Positions 5,663-11,291 of a stretch of DNA of 11,291 bases are shown one piece after another; positions within the stretch are counted from its first letter, which is position 1; each line of letters begins with the position of its first letter. Source of the DNA: 70-18 sp041691815 (GTDB taxonomy: Bacteria; Pseudomonadota; Alphaproteobacteria; Acetobacterales; Acetobacteraceae); the NCBI GenBank assembly GCA_041691815.1, contig JBEPTZ010000136.1:1-11291 (forward strand). The letters run 5' to 3'. The notes under the pieces are model-generated. The model saw only the letters and a program-made list of their open reading frames with translations. It did no database searches and was not told where the DNA came from. A program made the translations under genes and the position numbers.

Positions 5663-6604
5663 GTGAGGCGTCTGGTCATCATCCGTCTGGCGCTGGCGGT
5701 ACCGATCCTGCTCGGCGTGTCGATCGCGGCATTCATTCTGGTCCGCCTTCTGCCTGGCGACTTCGCGCAAACCGCCGCCGGTGTCACCGATGTTTCGGCG
5801 GCGACGCTGGACCTGATGCGGCACAACCTCGGGCTCGACCGGCCGATCTGGGCGCAATACCTGCTCTGGCTCGGCCATGCGCTCAGCGGCGATCTCGGCA
5901 CCTCGTTCGCCACCAGGCGACCGGTCACCAGCGAAATCTTCCCCCGCCTGGCCGTCACTTTCGAACTGACCTTGATCGCCGCCCTGATGGCGATGGCGAT
6001 GGGCGTCGCCACCGGGCTGGCCTCGGCCCGGCTGCGCGGCCGCGCCGACTGGGCGGTGCGGCTGTGGAACGGCTTCATCCTGGCGATCCCGAACTTCGTC
6101 GTCGCCACCCTGATCGTGCTGCTGGCCGGGCTGTATTTCCCGCAGATCGGCATCTTCAACTACACCCCATTCTTCACCGCTCCGATCGCCAATATCGGCA
6201 GCCTGCTGCTGCCGGCGCTGTCATTGGCGCTGGCGGTCTCGGTCACGGTGTCGGAAAACACCCGCGCCGCGGTGCTGGAGATCGCCGCACAGGACTTCGT
6301 CATGGTCGCCCGCGCCAAGGGCCTGCGCCCGCGCAGCGTGCTGTGGAACTACCTGGTGCGTAACGCGCTGACCCCGGTGATCACCGTCACCGGGCTCAGG
6401 GTTGCCTCATTGCTCGGTGGCAGCATCCTGATCGAGACCATCTTCGCGATCCCCGGCATGGGGCAGTATCTGTTCGATTCGATCACCAGCCGCGACTATC
6501 CGGTGATCCAGGCGATCGTGCTGGTCACCGCGGCGATCGTCGTGCTGGTCAACGTGCTGGTCGATATCGCCTATATCCGCGCCGACGCCAGGGTGGAGAT
6601 GTGA
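5663..6604 (+). CDS. dppB: Peptide ABC transporter permease, DppB type
   Basis: 313 aa, inner-membrane protein. The start is GTG at 5663. It opens with a basic end and first membrane helix (RRLVIIRLALAVPILLGVSI), then the DppB-type LVRLLPGDFA (27-36) and LGLDRPIWAQYLLWL (56-70). Further hydrophobic segments lie near 96-120, 137-160, 178-197, 241-263 and 283-305, giving about six helices. The cytoplasmic EAA-type loop, which docks the ATPase, is at about 209-240 (VARAKGLRPRSVLWNYLVRN), followed by ETIFAIPGMGQYL (258-270). The stop codon overlaps the next start (GTGA, 6601-6604), pointing to tight coupling with DppC. A four-codon ORF (ATG at 5652) ends on the GTG start. The upstream binding protein should be its partner; substrate is inferred to be a peptide. 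Confidence 0.92.
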   Translation: MRRLVIIRLALAVPILLGVSIAAFILVRLLPGDFAQTAAGVTDVSAATLDLMRHNLGLDRPIWAQYLLWLGHALSGDLGTSFATRRPVTSEIFPRLAVTFELTLIAALMAMAMGVATGLASARLRGRADWAVRLWNGFILAIPNFVVATLIVLLAGLYFPQIGIFNYTPFFTAPIANIGSLLLPALSLALAVSVTVSENTRAAVLEIAAQDFVMVARAKGLRPRSVLWNYLVRNALTPVITVTGLRVASLLGGSILIETIFAIPGMGQYLFDSITSRDYPVIQAIVLVTAAIVVLVNVLVDIAYIRADARVEM

Positions 6605-7464
6605 GCGACGCCAGCGCCCTGCCAGTGGAAGTCTCCGCGCCCCGCCCGGCCGCGCGCCGCGCCGGGTATTGGCTGGTCGCGGTCGGCGGGTTGATGCTGG
6701 CGGTGATGCTCATCGTCACCGCCTTCGGCCCGTTCATCGCGCCGTACAACCCGGCGGCGATTTCGCCGGATTCGCTGGCCGGGGTCAGCGCCCAGCACTG
6801 GCTCGGCACCGACAGCATCGGCCGCGACGTGCTGAGCCGGCTGATCATCGGCGGCCGCACCACGCTGTTCATCACCGCCGTCGCGGTCTCGCTGGCGCTG
6901 GCGGCCGGCCTGGTGCTGGGCCTGGTCTCCGGCTACATGGGCGGCATCGTCGACCAGGTGGTGATGCGGGCGCTCGACGTGGTGTTCGCCTTCCCGGTGT
7001 TCCTGCTGGCGATCGCCGTGGTCGCCGCCCTGGGGCCGACGATCCCGAATCTCATCCTCACCATCGCCATCGTCTACACCCCGATCCTGGCGCGGGTGGT
7101 GCGTGGCCCGGTGCTCAGCGTCAAACGCTGGGACCATGTCGAGGCGGCGCGCAGCGTCGGGGTCAGCGAATTCCGCCTGGTGGTCTCGCATATCCTGCCG
7201 CTGGTGATCTCGCCGATCCTGGTCGAGACCAGCCTGACCTTGGCCAACACCATCTTCACCGTCACCGCGCTGTCGTTCCTCGGCCTCGGCCCGCCGCCGC
7301 CCGACCCGAACTGGGGCGGCATGCTGGCCGAGGCGCGGCAGTTCATGGAACTGGCGCCGCTGACGGTGATCGCGCCGGCCGCCGCCATCGTGTTCGCCAC
7401 GCTGACCTTCATCGTGCTGGCCAACGGCCTGCGCGACATGCTCGACGTCGGCGGCCAGCGATGA
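6601..7464 (+). CDS. dppC: Peptide ABC transporter permease, DppC type
   Basis: 287 aa. GTG at 6601 overlaps the dppB-type stop by four bases. A short cytoplasmic lead precedes the first helix (about 23-44). The DppC hallmark LGTDSIGRDVLSRLIIGGR (68-86) follows, then helices near 87-111, 127-145, 150-163, 199-219 and 254-275. The EAA loop is clear: EAARSVGVSEFRLVVSHILP (181-200), the docking site for the ATPases. FLGLGPPPPDPNWGGML (226-242) is the usual DppC/OppC late motif. It forms the heterodimeric channel with the preceding permease. Its stop overlaps the next ATG (ATGA, 7461-7464). Family assignment is firm, ligand unknown. Confidence 0.93.
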   Translation: MSDASALPVEVSAPRPAARRAGYWLVAVGGLMLAVMLIVTAFGPFIAPYNPAAISPDSLAGVSAQHWLGTDSIGRDVLSRLIIGGRTTLFITAVAVSLALAAGLVLGLVSGYMGGIVDQVVMRALDVVFAFPVFLLAIAVVAALGPTIPNLILTIAIVYTPILARVVRGPVLSVKRWDHVEAARSVGVSEFRLVVSHILPLVISPILVETSLTLANTIFTVTALSFLGLGPPPPDPNWGGMLAEARQFMELAPLTVIAPAAAIVFATLTFIVLANGLRDMLDVGGQR

Positions 7465-8273
7465 CCGAACCGCTGCTTGAAGTCACCGGGTTGACCGCCG
7501 AATTCGTCCATCGCGGCCAGACCATCCCCGCCCTCAAGGGCATCGGCTTCACCGTCGCCCCCGGCGAGGCGGTCGGCTTCGTCGGTGAATCCGGCTGCGG
7601 CAAGAGCGTCATGGCCCGCGCCATCATGCGCCTGGCGCCGGAGGGTTCCTCGGTCCGGCTGGCCGGCGCCGTCCGCTTCCAGGGCACCGACCTGATGCGC
7701 CGCAGCGAAGCCGAGATGCGCGACATCCGCGGCTCGCGCATCGCCATGGTGTTCCAGGACCCGATGACCTCGTTGAACCCGGTGATGACCATCGGCGCCC
7801 AGATGGCCGACATGATCCGCCGCCACACCGGCTTCTCGGCGCGCCAAACCCGCGCCCGGGTGCTGGAACTGCTCGACAATGTCGGCATCCGCGAGCCGCA
7901 GCGCCGCGCCGACGACTACCCGCACCAGTTCTCCGGCGGCATGCGCCAACGGGTGCTGATCGCCATCGCGGTGTCCTGCGAGCCGGCGCTGCTGATCGCC
8001 GACGAACCAACCACCGCGCTGGACGTCACCGTGCAGGCGCAAATCCTGCGGCTGCTGATGCGCCTGCGCGAACAGCACGGCATGGCGCTGATGCTGATCA
8101 GCCACGATTTCGGGGTGATCGCCGGCATGGTCGAACGGGTAAACGTGATGTATGGCGGCGAGATCGTCGAATCCGGCGACGTGGAGCAGATTTTCGCCGC
8201 CCCCGTCCACGCCTACACCCGCGCCCTGCTGGACGCGGTGCCACGGCTCGACGCCGAAGGGCGCCAGCCATGA
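7461..8273 (+). CDS. dppD: Peptide ABC transporter ATP-binding protein, DppD type
   Basis: 270 aa. ATG at 7461 is set by the ATGA overlap with the permease stop; the frame is open further upstream only as a shadow of the permease. It has every ABC ATPase motif: Walker A GESGCGKS (42-49), Q-loop VFQDPMTSLNP (97-107), signature FSGGMRQR (157-164), Walker B LLIADEP (177-183) and H-loop SHDF with H215. The end of the protein (HAYTRALLDAVP, 250-261) is only the start of the oligopeptide-transporter C-terminal domain, and the product stops after PRLDAEGRQP. It is thus shorter than typical DppD proteins of over 300 aa and lacks their cysteine-containing tail. ATP hydrolysis by this subunit with its DppF-type partner drives import. 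It overlaps the next gene by ATGA. Confidence 0.92.
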   Translation: MTEPLLEVTGLTAEFVHRGQTIPALKGIGFTVAPGEAVGFVGESGCGKSVMARAIMRLAPEGSSVRLAGAVRFQGTDLMRRSEAEMRDIRGSRIAMVFQDPMTSLNPVMTIGAQMADMIRRHTGFSARQTRARVLELLDNVGIREPQRRADDYPHQFSGGMRQRVLIAIAVSCEPALLIADEPTTALDVTVQAQILRLLMRLREQHGMALMLISHDFGVIAGMVERVNVMYGGEIVESGDVEQIFAAPVHAYTRALLDAVPRLDAEGRQP

Positions 8274-9226
8274 GCGACGCCACCCCCCTGCTGCGGGTCC
8301 GCGATCTCGCGGTCACCTTCCCGCCACGCCGCGGCCATCCGGCGGTCCGCGCGGTGGAGGGCGTGTCGTTCGATCTGGCAGCCGGCCAGACCCTGGGGCT
8401 GGTCGGCGAATCCGGCTCCGGCAAAACCACCACCGGGCGCGCCATCTTGCAATTGCAGCCGGCCACCGCCGGATCGGTCGAACTGCTCGGTCGCGACCTC
8501 ACCACCATGCGCCGCGGCGGGGTGCGCGCCATGCGGCGGCACATGCAGTTCGTGCTGCAGAACCCGCATTCCAGCCTGAACCCGCGCATGACGGTCAACC
8601 GCATCCTCACCGAACCGCTGCTGGTGCACCGCCCGCTCCCGCGCGCCCAATTCGCCGACCGGGTGGCCGCCCTGCTAGAGATGGTCGGGCTCGACCCGGC
8701 GGTGCGCCACCGCTATCCGCACGAATTCTCCGGCGGCCAGCGGCAGCGCATCGTCATCGCCCGGGCGCTGGCGGTCGATCCGGCGTTCGTGGCCTGCGAC
8801 GAGCCGGTTTCGGCGCTGGATGTCCGCACCCAGGCGCAGATCGTCGAACTGCTGCGCGCGCTGCAGGACCGGCTGGGCCTGTCCTACCTGTTCATCGCCC
8901 ACGACCTGGCGATCGTCCGCCGCGTCGCGCACCGGGTGGCGGTGATGTATGCCGGCCGGATCGTCGAACTCGGTGAGGCCGCCCAGGTCTACGGCAGCCC
9001 GGCCCACCCCTATACCCGGACGCTGCTCGATGCGGTGCCGGTGCCCGATGTCGCCGCCCAGCGGCGCAAACTGCAGCAGGATGCGCCGGCCCCGCTGTTC
9101 CCGCCCGACAGCGACCCGCGCCTGCCCTGCGCCTTCGGCGAAATCCACGCCAGCACCGGCACGCCGCACTGGCACCAGGTCGGCGACGATCACCACGTCT
9201 CCTGCCGGTTCTGGCCGCCCGGCTAG
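8270..9226 (+). CDS. dppF: Peptide ABC transporter ATP-binding protein, DppF type
   Basis: 318 aa. ATG at 8270 overlaps the previous stop (ATGA). Motifs: Walker A GESGSGKTTT (46-55), Q-loop VLQNPHSSLNPRM (95-107), signature FSGGQRQR (153-160), Walker B FVACDEP (173-179) with the catalytic glutamate, and H-loop IAHDL with H211. The oligopeptide C-terminal domain begins at SPAHPYTRTLLDAVPVPD (243-260). The tail keeps C287 and C312, but the spacing and the missing RCP-type motif differ from the usual cysteine cluster of OppF/DppF. It should form the ATPase heterodimer with the preceding gene product on the cytoplasmic side. It is the last gene of the first importer; a 190-bp gap follows. Confidence 0.92.
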   Translation: MSDATPLLRVRDLAVTFPPRRGHPAVRAVEGVSFDLAAGQTLGLVGESGSGKTTTGRAILQLQPATAGSVELLGRDLTTMRRGGVRAMRRHMQFVLQNPHSSLNPRMTVNRILTEPLLVHRPLPRAQFADRVAALLEMVGLDPAVRHRYPHEFSGGQRQRIVIARALAVDPAFVACDEPVSALDVRTQAQIVELLRALQDRLGLSYLFIAHDLAIVRRVAHRVAVMYAGRIVELGEAAQVYGSPAHPYTRTLLDAVPVPDVAAQRRKLQQDAPAPLFPPDSDPRLPCAFGEIHASTGTPHWHQVGDDHHVSCRFWPPG

Positions 9227-9416
9227 GGGCTCTTCGACCCTCGCGCCACACCCGCCCGGTTGGCAACGCCGCCGCAATTGGGTACGCTGCCAGAGTAGGG
9301 GTCGCGGGCCACGTCCCACCCCCCCGATCAGGCCGGCGCTGGTCGGGCGTGCGCAAGCTGCCGGCAACACCATGCTCGCAAAGAGCCATCAAGAAATACG
9401 ACGGGAGGAAGTCGAT
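9227..9416 (+). other. Intergenic gap between the two transporter modules
   Basis: This is the longest non-coding gap within the transport locus and no ORF in it is credible. It includes a candidate promoter (9260-9288), GC-rich inverted repeats such as GCTC (9374-9377) with GAGC (9383-9386), and GGGAGGAA just before the next gene. No hairpin followed by a T-run is present, so I see no strong rho-independent terminator after the DppF-type gene; read-through from upstream is possible. Confidence 0.55.
9260..9288 (+). promoter_or_regulatory. Candidate sigma-70 promoter for the second transporter module
   Basis: TTGGCA (9260-9265) matches the -35 consensus at five of six bases, and TACGCT (9283-9288) matches the -10 at three of six. 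They are separated by exactly 17 bases. The placement after the first importer and about 130 bases before the next start is reasonable. In GC-rich genomes such matches can be chance. Confidence 0.3.
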
Positions 9417-10382
9417 ATGCTCAAGAACCTGACCAGGCTATGTTTGGCCGCAGCACTGCTCTGCGCCACCGGCGCGGCGCGGGCGGAAACCATCACCGTC
9501 ACCCACTGGGGGGCGGCGTTCTACGGCGCGCCCTACGCGGTGGCGATGGCCAAGGGCTTCTTCAAGAACGACGGCGTCGATATCACCGGTATCCTCACCT
9601 CGCAGGGCGGCGGCACCTCGGTGCGCAACACGTTGGCCGGCGACCTGCCCTATGGCGAGGTCGCGCTGTCCGCCGCGGTGGAGGCGATCAACAACGGCGT
9701 GCCGTTGCGCATCATCGGCAGCGGTGTCCAGAGCGTGGCGGACATCCTGTGGATGGCCAAGAAAGGCTCGCCGCTGCACAGCATCAAGGATCTGGTTGGC
9801 AAGAAGGTCGGCTTCACCGCCCCCGGCTCGGTCACCAACATGCTGATCCTGATGGCGTTCAAGGCGCAGGGCATCGATCCCAAATCGGTGACGCTGGTGC
9901 CGGCCGGCGGCATTGGCGCCAACGTCTCCGCCGTGGTCAACGGCGCGCTCGACGCCGGGATGTCCGGCGAGCCGGTCTGGGCCGAGAACGAGAGCAAGCT
10001 GCAGCCGGTGTTCTGGACCAAGGACGTGATGTCGCCGCAGATGATGCAGACCGTCGCCGTCACCACCGAGGACTTCGCCAAGACCGGCGGCGCCAAGCTG
10101 CGCGCCATCCTGAAGGGCCGGGCCGAGGGCGTTGCCTACATCATGGCGCATCCCGACGAGGCCGCCGAGATCACCGCCAAGGCGTATAACGGCGACCCGG
10201 CGCTGTACAAAAAGGTGTTCGCCCGCTTCGTCGCCATCAAATACTGGTCGGAGGGCAAGATCGACGACAGCGCGATGAACCAGATGATCGCCGGGCTGCA
10301 GATGGTTGGCAAGCAGAAGGGTCTGGTGGACTGGAGCAAGCTGGTGGACACCGAGTTCCTCCCCGCCGACCTGCGCAAGTGA
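9417..10382 (+). CDS. ABC transporter substrate-binding protein, NMT1/TauA/SsuA type
   Basis: 321 aa. The start is ATG at 9417, set by GGGAGGAA (9403-9410). A Sec signal peptide is clear: MLKNLTRLCLAAALLCATGA with cleavage likely after ARA (residue 23). The mature protein has the NMT1-like pattern: YAVAMAKGFFKNDGVDI near 43-59, then GGGTSVRNTLAGDLPYG, a repeated-lobe motif LVGKKVGFTAPGSVTNML and GIDPKSVTLVPAGG. This superfamily delivers nitrate, taurine or other sulfonates, or pyrimidine precursors. The residues seen do not tell which, so the substrate is open. The stop overlaps the GTG start of an ATPase of the same transporter class, so the two form one unit. It is not related to the family-5 binding protein encoded earlier. 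Confidence 0.88.
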   Translation: MLKNLTRLCLAAALLCATGAARAETITVTHWGAAFYGAPYAVAMAKGFFKNDGVDITGILTSQGGGTSVRNTLAGDLPYGEVALSAAVEAINNGVPLRIIGSGVQSVADILWMAKKGSPLHSIKDLVGKKVGFTAPGSVTNMLILMAFKAQGIDPKSVTLVPAGGIGANVSAVVNGALDAGMSGEPVWAENESKLQPVFWTKDVMSPQMMQTVAVTTEDFAKTGGAKLRAILKGRAEGVAYIMAHPDEAAEITAKAYNGDPALYKKVFARFVAIKYWSEGKIDDSAMNQMIAGLQMVGKQKGLVDWSKLVDTEFLPADLRK

Positions 10383-11176
10383 CAACGGCTGCCGGACCGC
10401 ACGCGACACTGCGCGCGGTCACCCGCACCTACCCCGGCGCGCGCCCGGTGCACGCGCTGGGGCCGGTCGATCTGGAAATCGCGCCGGGCGAGTTCTTCTC
10501 GGTGGTCGGCCCGTCCGGCTGCGGCAAATCGACGCTGCTGGACGTGCTGGCCGGCCTCAATCCCCCCACCACCGGCGAGGTCACCTTCGAGGGCAAGCCG
10601 GTCGCCGGCCAGGTGCCCGACGGCATCGGCGTGGTGTTCCAGGAGGATGCCAGCTTCCCGTGGCTGACGGTGCACGACAACGTCGCCTTCGGCCTGCGCC
10701 GCGCCGGCATCGAGGCGGCGGAGGTGGCGCGGCGCGTCGAATACGCCATCGGCTTCATGGGCCTGGCGGATTTCGCCCATGCCTACCCGGCACAACTCTC
10801 CGGCGGCATGCGCCAGCGCGTCTGCATCGCCCGCACCCTGGTGCTGCAACCGCGTCTGATCCTGCTCGACGAACCGTTCGGCGCACTCGACCAGCAAACC
10901 CGCTTGCTGATGGGCGACGAATTGCTGCGGCTGTGGCGCGAAACCGGCGCCACCGTGCTGCTGATCACCCACGCGCTGGACGAAGCCGCAATGCTGTCCG
11001 ACCGGGTGGGCGTGATGTCCGCCCGCCCCGGCATGTTCATCGACCTGGTGACCACCGGCTGGGCCCGCGACCGCGACAGCCGCATCGTCGCCGAAACCAG
11101 CTTTGGCGCGGTGACCGGGCGGCTCTGGCACTCGCTGCGGGCCGAGTCGATGAAGGCGATCGGACGCGAGGCATGA
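10379..11176 (+). CDS. ABC transporter ATP-binding protein, TauB/SsuB/NrtD type
   Basis: 265 aa. GTG at 10379 overlaps the preceding stop (GTGA). Motifs: Walker A GPSGCGKSTLL (44-54), Q-loop GVVFQEDASFPWLTVHDNV (84-102), where FPWLTV is typical of the nitrate/sulfonate/taurine class, signature LSGGMRQR (140-147), Walker B LILLDEPFGALD (160-171) and H-loop THALDEA with H198. It energises uptake of the ligand bound by the preceding protein. It ends in ATGA (11173-11176), so a permease gene almost surely starts at 11173 with ATGAGAAAG, but the sequence turns into low-complexity junk a few bases later and no permease can be read. Confidence 0.93.
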   Translation: MTTAAGPHATLRAVTRTYPGARPVHALGPVDLEIAPGEFFSVVGPSGCGKSTLLDVLAGLNPPTTGEVTFEGKPVAGQVPDGIGVVFQEDASFPWLTVHDNVAFGLRRAGIEAAEVARRVEYAIGFMGLADFAHAYPAQLSGGMRQRVCIARTLVLQPRLILLDEPFGALDQQTRLLMGDELLRLWRETGATVLLITHALDEAAMLSDRVGVMSARPGMFIDLVTTGWARDRDSRIVAETSFGAVTGRLWHSLRAESMKAIGREA

Positions 11177-11291
11177 GAAAGGGGGGGGGGCGCCCCCCCC
11201 CCCCCCCCCCGCCCCCCCCCCCCCCCCCCAGGGGGGGTTGGATATGGAGGGGGGGGCGCGGGGGTGTGGGTGTGTGTGTTTAAAAAAAAAA
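11177..11291. other. Low-complexity sequencing or assembly artefact at the contig end
   Basis: From about 11181 the sequence is runs of G, then long runs of C, then G-rich sequence, a GT repeat and a terminal A-run of 11 bases. It carries no codon structure and breaks the expected permease gene after its first codons. This matches poor-quality read ends incorporated into an assembly rather than any biological repeat. Any ORF reading through it, such as one giving a polyproline tail, should be ignored. Confidence 0.9.

Noticed and set aside
6669..7460. Extended upstream reading of the DppD-type gene
   Set aside because: The extra 264 codons are the shifted frame of the DppC-type permease. The ATGA overlap and the standard DppD N-terminus place the start at 7461.
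8949..9416. Extended upstream reading of the NMT1-type binding protein
   Set aside because: The extension overlaps the DppF-type gene and has arginine-rich low-complexity sequence. The ATG at 9417 has a good ribosome-binding site and starts a normal signal peptide.
11181..11283. Polyproline/glycine-rich reading frames and poly-G/poly-C tracts as a possible biological repeat
   Set aside because: The homopolymers interrupt an expected gene at the sequence edge and end in a bare A-run, which indicates a technical artefact.

Overview
The window is high-GC DNA with G/C-rich third codon positions. Gene families and codon use suggest an alphaproteobacterium, perhaps Rhodospirillales/Acetobacteraceae; this is inference, with no rRNA or marker gene to confirm it. 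It looks like one whole assembly contig. The left edge lies in what appears to be the end of a repeated insertion sequence (IS21-like). The right edge (from about 11181) is homopolymer junk that cannot be natural sequence.

Left part (1-1619), accessory in character. A minus-strand cluster holds two unrecognised small ORFs of 51 and 70 aa, overlapping by GTGA, followed by a gene with an N-terminal domain like that of Mrr restriction endonucleases. That gene keeps about 137 host codons and then runs into the putative IS end, so its nuclease domain is absent here. Between this cluster and position 1619 is about 700 bp with no convincing gene. It holds a run of inverted repeats including a terminator-like hairpin, and a short gene-remnant-like ORF.

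Right part (1620-11176), a plus-strand catabolic/transport locus. The order is: IclR-family regulator; M81 (MlrC-like) cytoplasmic metallopeptidase; Tat-type family-5 peptide-binding protein; two Dpp/Opp-type permeases; two Dpp/Opp ATPases; then, after a 190-bp gap with a possible promoter, an NMT1/TauA-type binding protein and its TauB/SsuB-type ATPase. Seven of the nine genes are joined by 4-nt stop/start overlaps or a 4-nt gap. The likely logic is that a peptide or peptide-like compound is captured in the periplasm, imported by the DppABCDF-type system and cleaved in the cytoplasm by the M81 enzyme, under IclR control. A palindrome over the putative -10 element of iclR is the likely operator. 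The second importer belongs to the small-organic-substrate class (nitrate/sulfonate/taurine/pyrimidine type); its permease should start at 11173 but is lost in the artefact.

Most transporter genes are ordinary members of their families. The less ordinary points are the Mrr-associated small-ORF cluster cut by the IS, the M81 enzyme with two unrelated ABC importers under one regulator, the operator/near-leaderless arrangement of iclR, and the structured non-coding stretch at about 969-1129.
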